Shown here one piece after another: positions 50,921 to 61,991 of a stretch of 64,000 nt of DNA. Positions within the stretch are counted from its first letter, which is position 1. The number at the start of each line of letters is the position of its first letter. Under the pieces are notes generated by a model. That model searched no databases. It was not told the DNA's origin and was given only the letters and a program-made list of their open reading frames with translations. This DNA is from Saururus chinensis (lineage: Eukaryota; Streptophyta; Magnoliopsida; Piperales; Saururaceae): assembly GCA_035235625.1 (NCBI GenBank), contig CP141143.1, positions 45,741,178 through 45,805,177 on the forward strand, in the 5' to 3' direction. Both the position numbers and the translations under genes were made by a program.

Positions 50921-52756
50921 TGTAAGATCTCTAATTTTTATTTTTTTAATTTATTTTCAATTGTGTGAATTTGTGTGGTTTTACTTGTTTGTCGGTTTGA
51001 TTTGATTTTTGTCATTATGGGTTAGTTAATTATGACTTGGATAAGGTTTAATTTTATTTTTTATAATTTTTATAGTTAAACTTGATTCATCTAATTTTTA
51101 TCGATATGGTATTTTATCCTAATTTTTCCATAATTAAGGGCACCGACCCCACCTTGGGCCCACGTCCATGTTGGATGGCGTATGGCCCATTTGACCATCT
51201 AATCTTCTATTATTTTATTTTAGTGAGTTTGGGTGTGATTAAAATTATTTTTAAGCTAAAAATAATCTTAATTAGCCACTTAGGGCGTTTGACATATTAT
51301 CCAGCATAACATTTTGTATACCCACCCCAAAACTCTTACTATTTAAGAAAAACCCTAACATATTTGCCAAATGGGGAAGGGCTATCTTGGAAAGGAGAAA
51401 GTGCTCTACCCCCATTTTCCAAATGAGAAACTTGGATTAAGGTGTGTTTTCTTCCCCTAATCATCCCTAATATTCCGAATTTTGTCTTAATCACTTCTAT
51501 TTTCATTTTTCCCGACTTTATTCTTGAATTTTTTCTATTATAATCTTATTTTTAATTTTTATTTATAACCTAATTAGTTGATTTTCGTTTATACCCTAAA
51601 GAACAAGAGGAGGTTCTGTCCATAGTTGCTGGGCCACAACGAGAAAAGCGACTTGGAGTCGAGAAGGCTATGTCGTCCACTAAAGAGCCACCCAATAAGA
51701 GATGCATCCCCAAGCTAAGTAGAGGCGCCGTCCATAGTTCATAAGCAAGGAAGGAGAAAAATATCTCCGAAAAGTGGATGTTCTTTCTGTCACCTCCGAG
51801 CACAGAAAGTAAGGAGCATCTCCAGTGAAGTGATGCTACGTCCGCCACTTCCGGTGTTTCCTATGAGTAAGTATTTCTAATCTTCTATTTTAATATAAGT
51901 ATAAAAATACTTATGCATCCTAAGTAGTTAACTTAGGATGTTAAATGACTTATATGCTTGCATATCTTAATTAGTGATAATAATATACTAATTAAGATGT
52001 ATGATTTGTTATGATTTAATATGTTCTGATTTGAATTACTTTGCTATGCTTTATCCAATATGATATGAAGTATTTTGCTATGCTTTGATCTATTATGTTT
52101 TGATATGCTGTGTTTAGATGTGACTAAATGTGACCTGTCTCGCTTTAGGATGGAACGAGACGTGTGTTGTGTTTGGTCTCACTCTGGGGTAGAGCGAGAC
52201 GTGTGAATGTGATTGATCCCGCTCTATGGTAGAGCTAGATGTGTGGTTGTGCCAGTGTTATGCTCCGCTCTATAGTAAAGCGAGATATGTGATTTCGTTG
52301 ATTTATTAACTTTCGCTTAACTTCGATAAATTATGAGTTTCAGTATGACTTCGATTAAATATTAGTATATACGTATTTTAACATATATGATTTTGTGATA
52401 ACTGATGTATGTAATAGCCGTTAGGCGGAACTACGTTTGAATCCGATCATATTGGAACAATATTGTAAATGATATCCAATACGTACATAGGCAACTAACG
52501 ACAATGCAACGTTGGCCCGATCCAAATTAATTATAATTATAAATTTTATTCTGATTTACACGCGATGAACTATGAAGCTTTGTTGTGTGTATATGAATGT
52601 TACAATTTGAGTCTATGTACGTGGAAGCGTTGAAGTTCCGTAGTGCGTAGATGAACGTTGTACCTCTTGCACACAGATGATGATTCTTTATTTAAGGAAG
52701 AAAAATTTTATTAGACATTTTCTAGACCCCGGCTTGGGTCGGGTCGGGGCATTACA
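50921..52756 (+). mobile_element. LTR (1,836 bp) related to the LTR at 6.6-8.8 kb, apparently alone
   Basis: It runs TGTAAGATCTC to GGGGCATTACA. The order of parts matches the LTR at 6,610-8,790: a GC-rich leader with 'ccgtccatag', 'gtcgtccac' and similar degenerate blocks (51,590-51,850), a tandem tract built on 'gagcgagacgtgtg' (about 52,150-52,285, four units), then 'tgatgtatgtaatagccgtt' with 'aggcggaactacgt', then 'aacgttggcccgatcc', and the terminal 'cggg...ggggc(a/g)ttaca'. No primer-binding site follows; CT-rich CACTA sequence begins immediately. I could not match 5-bp flanks (ctcac versus ttctc), so it may be a truncated or rearranged copy rather than a clean solo LTR. Confidence 0.75.
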
Positions 52757-53090
52757 TTCTCTCCTCACTCTCACTCTCTCTCTCCTCTTTCCTCTCTCTT
52801 CTCCTTCCTCCTCTCTCTCTTCTCTCTCTCCTCACTCTTTGTCTCTTCTATCTCTACTCTCTCTCTCTCTTCTTTTCCCTATCTTTCTATTTAGTGATGT
52901 TTGGATTTAAATGTCGCCACTCTAATGCTTATTACGACGTTTCTTTGAAAATGCCGCAATAACTCCTTTTTGACAACGAAATAAAATGCTGGCGAGATCG
53001 CCGACGTTTCTTCCCGCTGGCAGCTGGGCAAAAATTTTGCCCGCCCGTGTTTCTTCTCCCCTATTAAACTCTCTCCTCTAGTCTTCGCTC

Positions 53091-53231
53091 ACATCCGGCT
53101 CCGCTACCTCCCAAGCAGAGCACCTTCAAGAGCCCATCCGCCTCCTTGCGTCCTAGATCCGCTCTGAGGTCCTCTCCCACCACGCCGACCTCCTCTCCTG
53201 GCTCTCCTCTCTGTCGGTCGAGGGGCTGAAA
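53091..53231 (+). pseudogene. Captured COG5 N-terminal fragment (conserved oligomeric Golgi subunit 5)
   Basis: One frame reads 'SGSATSQAEHLQEPIRLLAS', TAG (53,154-53,156), 'IRSEVLSHHADLLSWLSSL'. This resembles the N-terminal coiled segment of plant COG5, with the pattern 'SGSAA..AE.LQ..I.LL.SQIRSEVLS.H.DLL.QLSSL'. COG5 is part of the Golgi tethering complex. The stop replaces the expected Gln (CAG to TAG). Homology ends after about 47 codons, where C-rich repeats begin. Identification is from the remembered family pattern; another gene with a similar heptad segment cannot be excluded. Confidence 0.55.
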
Positions 53232-53735
53232 TCCAACTCTCCACTGGATTCTTGCTCCCCCTGCCCGCTCACCCCCCTCTCCCCAGTGCCCCCCAATCCC
53301 CCCTATTCCCAATGCTCCCTATTTCCGCCCCCTCCTCCGGTCTGTCCAACTGGAGGAGGGGCTCTGAGGCTGGAATCCTGCTCCCCACCGGATTCCAGCT
53401 CCCCTCCACCCCCTTCCCGATTCCTCCCAGTCCCCTCTCTCCCCAGCACCCCTCTCTGTTTTCTTCCCCCCTCCCCGCTCCTGATTTCTGCCCCTCCTCC
53501 GGTCAATCCAACCGGACTCCCAGCCAGATTCTGACACCCCCTCCTCCACCGTCTCCTTGGTCACCCCACCTCTCTTCCCTTCCCCATGGACACCCCTCCC
53601 CTCTCTCCCCAGTCACCCCCCTCTGTATCCCCCGCCAGGTACGGATCCATTACCTCCTTTAGATCCTAGTGCTGCCCTCATCCTCCACCTCAGTACCTCC
53701 TGCCAGATAGTCATTCGCCTGCTGGCAGGGTATTT
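53232..53735. repeat. C-rich low-complexity region with repeated gatTCcagctCCCC-type blocks
   Basis: Degenerate blocks such as 'actggattcttgctcccc', 'ctggaatcctgctcccc' and 'accggattccagctcccc', together with 'ccctctctccccag', recur. The open frames across it (Pro/Ser-rich on plus, Gly/Arg-rich on minus) are products of composition. Confidence 0.7.
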
Positions 53736-54271
53736 TTTTTTTTAAAAAATGATGTCACTAGCAACGCTTTCGGAAAGCACACTAAAAACGCTTTTTTATT
53801 TTTTTTATTTTTTTACATATACAAAGTATCGCTAATATAAAAATACTTTTTTAAATACAATTTTGATTAGCAAACTTTCTGGAAGCGTCACTATAGACCA
53901 TTTTTTATTATTTTTTCAAAAATTTCTTCTTAGTGATGGTTATACAAGCGTCACTACTAAAATATTTTTGACTTTTCTAAAAACAATTTATATTCACGTT
54001 GTATAATTAAGCATCGCTAATAATGAACTATTAGTGACGCATATTAAGCATCACAAAAAGAAAATATTTAGTGACACAAAGCTAAATGTTGCTAATGTTA
54101 GACTATTAGCAATGCTTTGTGATAAGCATCTCTAACGAGTAATAGTGACTGCATTTTTATCGATGCTTTTTAAACGTCACTAATAAAAGTGTCGGTAATA
54201 GTCATTAGCGATGCTTACAGTACTATTAGTGATGCTTAAAAGCGTCTCTAATAGTACTATTTGTTGTAGTG

Positions 54272-55091
54272 GAGGGCATGGCGGTAGTCCTAGCCAGTAC
54301 CCATGGACTTGTGTTGATAAGGCATAGTGAATTTTGGTAAGATGTGGATGAATTCGATGATGGAGAAGGCACTACAGAGGGCCTGGAATCGCTCTTGAGC
54401 CGTGTCCACTTTATACTCCTTTTTTCCCACTTATATCCCAAGTATGCACCAACTTCCTATTTACGCATCGTATATCTAAAATTCACTCCAAAAATATCTA
54501 TGATGTGTCAATGCCCAACGGTCGCGATTAAGCCCTACATCTTGCTCTACAGATATAAATATCGAGGTCAAATACATAAAGATAAATACGCTGAAGTGGC
54601 ACATTTTTCTATAAAAAATGATCAGAACAATAATGAAAAAATCACATAAAAATCAAGAACATTACAAAAACCTATCGAGCAAATGACTCCTATGTGAGGT
54701 TACAATATTGATTTGAAATCATGAGGAAGCATTCATTATTGATATGTTGATTCTACTTGTGTTTGATTATTTTGATGTTTACTTTTGAAAATCATGTACA
54801 ATATATTATGTGGTACTTATTTGGTTGTCCTACTGGGTATATTTATATACTTAGCATCCTTGCGCTAGAAGTTCATAGGAGGAATAGCAGGGTTAAGGTC
54901 GTCAATATAAGAAAAAACCAAGACTTATGTAGGTGATGTAGGATTTTTATTCTTTCTTAACAAACTTTTAGTATGGTTAATTTGTATTTGAACATAGACA
55001 CGTGAGTGTCAATTACTTATGGTTGTGTATATTATACATTACAAAAGGTACTTGGGCTAGACCATGTATATTGTAGTGTGATTTGACCTTG

Positions 55092-55129
<38 letters not shown>

Positions 55130-55624
55130 TCAAACTAGTGGATCACCCCCAGGATAGATTTGTGGATGTTGGACAAAAAATTTTGAAATTTTTTTTGTTG
55201 ATTTATTTTTGAAAAATGTGTTGTAAAATCTTGGGACATTTCATATTAGAGCTAAGGTTTAATTTGTCTAAATGTCATGAACCATGATGTGCTACAATTG
55301 TAATTGATTGGATGGGGTAGATGTAATAACTTACTTAGTATATGCCTTTAAAATTACAAAAGATTATGGCAACCAATACCTGTGTAAATGATGAATATGT
55401 TTAATAACATGACTCAATCTCTCCAATCTCAAGCTCAACCAATTCAGACTCAACTTAGGCTCAAGCTAATTTGAACAACCTCAAGGAGAAGGAAAAGTCG
55501 GAAATGACAATGTTAACTCTGCCACCATAGAAATAATTAAGAAGATGACTCCGATATTTAATAGAGAAGTAGAGCTAGAAGAGGTCGAAAAATGGATTAG
55601 GAATTGAAAAATATATTTGAAGTC
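54272..55624. other. Noncoding sequence between CACTA end and gag remnant
   Basis: It contains an AT dinucleotide tract at 55,094-55,127 and AT-rich DNA. From about 55,250 it may be degraded leader and early gag of the retrotransposon seen next. A plus-strand frame at 54,344-54,649 has no recognised motif. Confidence 0.35.
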
Positions 55625-55945
55625 ATGTTTGTGAAGTCAAGCCATAAAGTGAATATGACAACTTGTGTCATGAATGGAGAAGTTTTTTTTTGGTGGAAGA
55701 TGGTGAAGAATTCCTTATTTAAAGATAAGTAATTAGTTATATGGGAAGAATTTTTTGAGGCATTCAATAAGCAATATTTTTCTATTCATATTCGAACGCT
55801 CATGGGATGGAAATCCTTGACCTCTAGCATTGTGATTAAATATGAGAATAAGTTTGTACAACTTTAGCGTTTTGCCCAATATATCATCGTACCAATGAAA
55901 GGAAAGTAAAACATTTTGTTCGGGGCTTAAAAAGTGCAATTAGGT
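55625..55945 (+). pseudogene. Second retrotransposon gag remnant (Ty3-like)
   Basis: One frame gives 'HKVNMTTCVMNGEVFFWWKM', later 'VIWEEFFEAFNKQYFS', 'IKYENKFVQL', stop, 'RFAQYIIVPMKGK'. This follows the retrotransposon gag pattern 'WW......W..F...F..KYF......Y...F..L.RFAP'. Several stops interrupt it. It differs too much from the 35.3 kb fragment to be a recent copy of it. Confidence 0.65.
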
Positions 55946-57594
55946 CAAAAGGTTTAGCCTCAAAACTCAATTCTTTTGCGGATGCAATGGCCCAAGCATC
56001 CATTTTGGATCAAGATTTTAATCAATCTTGAGCATCATCAAACAACATCGAACATAAAAATATTATTAAAACATTTCACAATATTGCTAAAACGATCTAT
56101 CTTTATTGTTAAAATGTTATGACAATATTACTAAAATGAGAAAGCCCCAACTAAACATGGTGCCTGACTTTAAACCTTGGAACAAAAAAGATGGAGAGAA
56201 TGAGGCGGTAGGAGGCGAGAAAGGGAAACAGAGGCAGGAAGGAGAGGCAAGAAGTAGGCATGAGGTAACAGCGGGAGCAAATAGTTGTGAAATGCGATGA
56301 CCGGAGAAGAAGCAAAAAGGGAGGCTGGTCCAAGGGAGAGGAGGGATGAACCTTATGATTGAAACCCAAAGGCATTAATGTTGGAAGGGAAGATGGAGGT
56401 CTTTTAGTAGCATTGGTTATAAAGATGAGAGTATTTTCATCCAAAAATAATGTATAAGCAGACATTGTTTAATAGGTGTACAAAATCTAAGTGATAAAAA
56501 AATATCAATCTCTATCTAGTTAATTTGTAAATTGTCCTTAAAATATAAACTTTGTTTTCGTAAGGGAGAATCATGTAATCATTTCTAAGTGGACATATAC
56601 ATTCTATGCAAATTGTGTGTATAAAAGGTCATGAGAACATATGCATGGGACTATAATTTAAAACAAAAGCCAAAGTGTACAATGATCATATTATGTACTA
56701 GAATTTGCTCTCTTAGTTATCACTTTATCTTGCTCTATTTGATTTTAACACAAAATCTTTTGGGCTCTCTCATATAAATGCTGCAAGTGAAGTTTCTCTC
56801 ACAATAGTTGTCCCATCCACAAAATATTAAATGTGGAAGAAAAATGTCCCCATCAAAGTTACATGCCAATAAAGTATAATAAGGTATTATAATTGACTTG
56901 TATCAAAATCACTTAGAACTAGAATAGTGACAAATAAAGCATATTAATTCTGATAGAAATTATAATCAACATTCAATTTGGCACAGTAGACTCCTCCATT
57001 CTAAATTAGAGTTTGATGCAAATGTCCTAATATTTATGACCTTTTGTAGGTACAAACCACTTGGGAAGTAATGTCATAAGGGCATTTCAAGTATAAAATC
57101 ATCATTTACCTCTCTCACATCACCATTACAGCACCTCCACTCATAATGACAACTCGATCCGCCTAACTGTACACAGTTCATAATCAAGTTCTACTGATCA
57201 TATTTTGCTTCTAACAAGATATATATACTGAGAAGACATGGGACTGCCATGGTACCAATCACCATCTTGCCTAAAGAAAATCATTCAGAAAAACTCAAAG
57301 GAAACGACAAAGGTTTATAGTCTTTCCATTTGGGCCAAGTGATCTCATCTTGTCTCAGAAGTAGAAACTAATGATTAGAAAATTCATGATTCACATATGT
57401 TACAAAGAATTTAAGCATAGATCAGGACAAAAAATCTATCATCACAGAAGTCTCTCTTAGTCTAACCAACTGCTTCAAGAGACAGTCTTCACACACGAAA
57501 TGGATCTAGGGACGTCATCCTCCATGAGCCTTTGCAGTCTTCTGTCATGCAAGTTACATTCAAGAACAAGGTCAGGACATATATCTTTTTTTAT
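55946..57594. other. No recognisable gene
   Basis: AT-rich DNA with a purine-rich patch at 56,190-56,400 that creates overlapping frames on both strands (56,106-56,465). Nothing else is identifiable. Confidence 0.3.
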
Positions 57595-57815
57595 CACTAC
57601 GAAAAAAATTATTTTAGCGACATTTCAAAAATGTCGTTGAAAGTATTTGAAACATTGCTAAAACTTTTAGCAACATTTTATACAAATGTCGCTAAAGGTT
57701 GTGTCGCTAAAAGTATTTGAAACACAATTATAATTAATAGCAATGTTTTTCAATAACAATTAACGACATTTAGAAGCGTTGCTATATACAATTGAATCAC
57801 TATTAGTTCTCCCTT
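57595..57815 (+). mobile_element. CACTA-like terminus and subterminal repeats
   Basis: CACTACGAAAAAAATT at 57,595 resembles a CACTA terminal repeat. It is followed by inverted short repeats 'tagcgacatttcaaaaatgt', 'acaaatgtcgctaaag', 'tagcaacatttt' and 'cgacatttagaagcgttgct'. The motif set (GACATTT) differs from the GACGC set of the other two elements, so this is a separate family. The matching right end was not found in the following kilobases. Confidence 0.5.
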
Positions 57816-58246
57816 TATTAATTTTTTAAATAATTGTTGTTGGTATTCATTGTAACCACCTAGTAGCATTATACATAATGATAATTACATTTACTATGAT
57901 TAGAAAATAAATATTATATATTATTTGAATATATAAACAAATTAATACAAACATTGATCATTCCATTGAACCATCTATAAATTAAAATAACATAGATGTG
58001 GTTCTTTAAAATGTCTGAATAACAAAGTAGAAATAAATAGATCGTTTTACATTCTTGAAAGTTGAACAAAACTAAAAAAAACATTGCTTCCCAAACATAT
58101 TTTCTCAAATGAAAATGGTAGCTTTTTTCCTCATAACCACATCAGAAACTGAAGAATTTGGTCCATCCAATGCCTCGTCTTCTATAGCTTCCTCATCTTC
58201 ATATCAATAGCTGCCTTTCCATGAAAAGATGAGTCAACACACTCAC

Positions 58247-58417
58247 CTAAATTCTCTGGAACCTCCTCTCTTCGAAGAACCTCTTCAATATCATGTTTTT
58301 CTAATTCACCATAATTAGACAGAGATTCTAATTCTTCTTCATTATCCCCTAATTTCCCACCTGATTCAGCCACTAATGATCCAGTAAAAAGAATTAGACC
58401 AGAAAATATGTTATCAA
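58247..58417 (-). CDS. Possible internal exon of an unrecognised protein
   Basis: The minus strand has an acceptor (TTTTTCACAG ending at 58,418), an open acidic segment ('ESGGKLGDNEEELESLSNYG', 'ELEKHDIEEVLRREEVPENL') and a strong donor (TTTAG|GTGAGTG at 58,247/58,246), framing a 171-bp exon. The frame also stays open past the donor to 58,182. After a shift of frame near 58,200, 'YEDEEAIEDEALDGPNSSVS' looks like continuing acidic protein, so a frameshift may have broken the gene. No family is recognised. Neighbouring exons were not identified. Confidence 0.35.
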
Positions 58418-58430
58418 CTGTGAAAAAGAC

Positions 58431-59260
58431 TAGAAAAATCAGAGTGCAGAGGAACTCCTACCACAACCCAATGTGGCCAGCAAAACAAAAATTAAAACTC
58501 AAGAAAACAAAACCAAGAAAATTAACAGAATTACACAGCATGCAAAGCATTTCGAATTGAGCATGGTATTTGTACATTTTGCAAATTAGACTGCCAGAAA
58601 CTTATTGAATACATAAAGCATTTATCTGTTGCAAAGCACAACGAGCACAATTAAAAGGTGGCCCCAAAGTTAGCAATCAACAAAAACCTGGAAGTGAAGA
58701 TTTTTCATACTCAGTCTATCTATTATGCTAAAGCTATAAGTTTTTGTACATGATGATTTTCTATTAAGGAGAACCCATAAAATATATTAAATAAAATCAT
58801 AGAGCAAACCCACTAATCTTTCCACATGATATCTGTATATCATGAAGAGACAAAAGTAAGCCAAGAAAATCTAGATTGAATATTTAAGAAATTGGAGTCA
58901 AGTACCTTTTCTCTTTTCACGAAGTTATAAATTGACCAATAGTTGCAAGCCCTCCTCAATTAATCAAATTACCTTTAGTATCTAAAAATGCCAAATAAGA
59001 AAATCTAGATTGAATATTGTTTACTATGCAGATAAGTAATGCAATGCCGTAAAACCTACTATAACACCCCTGCTTTTCATTTACATGAACATAAAGTAAT
59101 GCAAACTTAGGGTGCTATCTAACATCACCAAACATCCACATAACATAAAAATAGATCACCTAATGAAATATATTAATAATAAATATAGGATCATAGCTCT
59201 ACCATGTACAAGTGCAATACTATAAGGAAATAACATGAATTAATATTTTTGGGGCAACAC
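58431..59260. other. Noncoding AT-rich sequence
   Basis: Nothing with coding or TE hallmarks could be delimited. It might be intron if the 58.2-58.4 kb exon is real. Confidence 0.3.
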
Positions 59261-60420
59261 TGTAATGTCCAAGAATTTTCTAAATTTCTGAAGTCGACTA
59301 TGTGGAAATAAAGGTATTGGACCTTGACATTCTCGTAGGAATAACATAATCAGAAGTTGATTATAACGTGCAAGGCCCATTTACCGAAATTGGACGTGCG
59401 AATTGTCTGTTTAAGTCACTTTACATGCCTGATTAGTTAATGTTAAGAAATTAAATTTCTGGGGCACAATTAGGTTTCTGAATTGATGAGGTTTTGAGCC
59501 AACTCTTTAGGGGTTTAGGAACCCTAATTTCTATACTTAAAAAAACCTAATTAGGGTTCTTAGGGGGAAGCTTTTGACTGTTAAGGAAAGGAGGAAGAAC
59601 CGACGATGAAATTTTTCGGCGAGACTCTGATGAGGCTCCGGTGGCGGTGGATCAACAGCAACTCGGCCATCGAGGTAGTATTTCGAGTTGAGATTAGTAG
59701 GGATTTCATTATTATAATATGAATTGTATTTGTAATTTATATGAACATTGATTTATGCAATCAATGTTCATGTAATTTCATTGAAACTTTGTTTGTTTTG
59801 CTATTTGACTTCCGACTAGTCACTAGCCGACCACTAGCCAATTGCTAGAGGTTGGACCTATTTCGGGAGGGTGCGCTAGCCCTGGCCACGGTGGCCTTAT
59901 CCATGATGGCCTCATCGGTGACATCTATTTAACAAAAAAAATAAAAAAATGGAGAACATGTGGTGGCGCGCCACAACCCCTGCCGAAGGATGGACCTGGG
60001 TTGCCGAAATTGCCAGACTACAGCGATCAGGTCATTCCCGGTTCATCGGTCGGCTGTGGTAGCTTGCCATCGTGACGCCTCTGCTAGATTTTAAAAAAAA
60101 GAGCGGCTTTGGCCCCGGTCAGCCAGCAGGTAGCGGCGGGGGCTAGAACCATTGGGATCGTCCCCAGGAGGCAATCCGGCCGGCCCTAGCCGCCGCCCCA
60201 CTTTGGCCGCTAGGGGAGGCACCACCAGAGGCATTTCCGCCTCTGGACGGATGTGGGGAAGATGACCTGCGTTCCTGGTCGTCAACCCAAACCGAACCGG
60301 GTCCGTTTTTAAGAGAGAGAGAGAGGGGGGGGGGGCGGAGTGTACCGGGTTTCGGTTCAGGGAATTAAGGTTATTTTTAAATTATGAAGTGTTGATGGTT
60401 GAAATTAAATGTACTATACA
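59261..60420 (+). mobile_element. LTR-like fragment related to the one at 5.4 kb
   Basis: It starts TGTAATGTCCAAGAATTTTC, close to the TGTAATGTACC start at 5,408, and like that copy passes from an AT-rich 5' part to a GC-rich part (59,590-60,300). A purine tract 'gagagagagaggggggg...' lies at about 60,312-60,338. The 3' end is undefined. Short plus and minus frames in the GC-rich part have no domain. Confidence 0.35.
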
Positions 60421-60449
60421 TGTGATATTTATTATACATGGTTTGTATA

Positions 60450-60860
60450 AATGAAAGAAGAAAATAAAAAAAATGTTGGCAAGGGAAAGACAAAGACTGC
60501 TGCTGCAGTCTTTAAGACTACCACTAAGACCACCGCTATTAGTTCAAATGAATTGCTACAAAAAAGGTTTTTAGCGGCAGTTTGTTGCTCACACCCAAAT
60601 TGCTGCAAAAAAAAAATAGTGGTAAAAAACCAACCAAAAACTGAAAATGGCTAGTTGCGGTCGCAATGGCTTCCTATATAAGCAAATTTTTAGGAGCAAT
60701 CACAAAGATCAATGCTAATTTCCCCCTTAAAAACTATAGAGGGGCTTCTTTCTATGGTGACGCCAAAACTGCCACTATAGTTTATAGGAGAAGTTTTCAA
60801 GATTTTAGTGGTGGTTTTAGGACCGCATCTAAAAGTTTTTTAAGTGTGATCTAAGTCAAA
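60450..60860. mobile_element. CACTA-like subterminal repeat fragment
   Basis: Words built on 'gccactaaaa/ttttagtggc' and 'ttagcggcag...ctgc' recur in both orientations (for example 60,510-60,535, 60,568-60,583, 60,768-60,790 and 60,808-60,830), similar in style to other CACTA subterminal regions but with another motif. No terminal CACTA was found. Two short plus frames here arise from the repeats. Confidence 0.4.
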
Positions 60861-61189
60861 CACTTCTTGTTCAGACGAAAGAAGTAATTATAGATGAGTC
60901 GCCTTTGATTATAATTCCAAGGTTGCCTTGGCAAGAACCATCGAAGTTGATCTAGTTGTAAATTTGTACTAAAGATAGAGTACTCTAATTCAAAAGTAGT
61001 TTTTATGCCCCCTATTCCCTATTATAAGTAATGCATAGGAGCTGTCCATCTAGAAAATCAATGGCACACATAGTAGCACATACGTCAGGAGTAATGATGC
61101 TAATGTGTACTAGCATACACGTCATCGATTTACATATTAATTGTTCTCATATGTTCCTTTAAGCTAGGCTCCTTATTAGTAGAGAGCAT
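60861..61189. other. No recognisable gene
   Basis: Short AT-rich spacer, perhaps the degraded 3' part of the LINE that follows on the minus strand. Confidence 0.3.
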
Positions 61190-61991
61190 AGAAAATACTT
61201 CCGTCCTATTCACCCACAATTCCTTTGCCTCCATTGTTGTTTTTTTAGCATGTAATCCAACTTAGAAGAGGCAGCCTGCAATGACAATAGCCATTGCGAA
61301 TCGTAGTTTATGGCCACTGCACTACTTTTGAATATTACTTGTTCCTTTTAAACCATAAAACCAATAGAAGTTTGCAATTGAGGCAACCGAAGATACCATA
61401 CCCTCTGCTGATGCCCCCTTGTGATTTATAGCCTGGATAAATCAGTTCTTAACAATATGCTCAAATTCATGTAAATGTTCTCCAGAGTCCATTTCAATTA
61501 AGAATAGGTGATCAACTGTCTCATCCTCCATTATGTAAAGCACACAACTGTATATTGGAACCATTAGTCTGTCATGCATTAGATCACTTGTTGTGATCCC
61601 TTTCAACATTATTTTCCAAATGGACATTATTATTTTTTGGAAAGTAGGCAACCTCCAAAATTTTAACCCAAACCCAGCGGGCCACATATCTTGTGAGTCA
61701 TATTGACCGGTGTAAGGAATGATTCTATAGTCCACATGCATAGGCCAATATTAATAGCTCCAACCTCCATCTTATTCCTGATATTGATAACCTCTTTTCT
61801 TCCGTAGAAACCTTCACCTTCCCAAAGTAGAAGTTAAAGTATGAGATGCCTAAATGGATCGAGAACTGGCAAGCATGCCCGATCTCAAGATACAAAGCCC
61901 CACCATCAGAGTAGGTGGTGAGAAATATTAGAACTGTTTTAAATTGAGCCCAATATACAACTCTTTTAAGTATTATGAGCCCACCATTCAA
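61190..61991 (-). pseudogene. LINE remnant with zinc-binding (zf-RVT) region
   Basis: On the minus strand, 'FQKIIMSIWKIMLKGITTSD', 'CVLYIMEDETVDHLFL' and a trailing 'GASAEGMVSS' segment resemble the reverse-transcriptase zinc-binding domain (PF13966) of plant non-LTR elements ('WK.L...L.T.D.L......CVLC....ET.DHLF..C'). The second Cys of CVLC is Tyr, and the final Cys is not kept. Upstream peptides (61,991-61,725) and downstream pieces (to 61,190) are in broken frames. No reverse transcriptase core is present; the copy is truncated. Confidence 0.6.

Larger units (their letters stand above)
52757..54271. mobile_element. Non-autonomous CACTA element with captured gene DNA
   Basis: The right end is intact: TTGTTGTAGTG at 54,261-54,271 is the reverse complement of the CACTACAACAA terminus. 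Inside it, 53,750-54,255 contains many inverted words of the type 'gcgtcactaatag/ctattagcgatgc'. A CT-rich tract lies at 52,757-52,880, as in the 13.9-15.5 kb element, and 'tagtgatgttt...atgtcgccac' follows at 52,893. The GC-rich middle (53,030-53,700) is foreign to the element and includes the COG5-like piece. No transposase is present, and the left terminus is missing where the LTR abuts. Confidence 0.7.

Noticed and set aside
50916-52761. 5-bp target duplication around the LTR at 50.9-52.8 kb
   Set aside because: Left flank ctcac and right flank ttctc do not match, so a clean solo insertion was not claimed.
53252-53662. 136-codon Pro/Ser-rich frame
   Set aside because: It is a product of C-rich low-complexity DNA inside the CACTA element, with matching frames on both strands and no domain.
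56106-56465. Overlapping frames on both strands near 56.2-56.4 kb
   Set aside because: A purine-rich patch explains both, and no motif was recognised.
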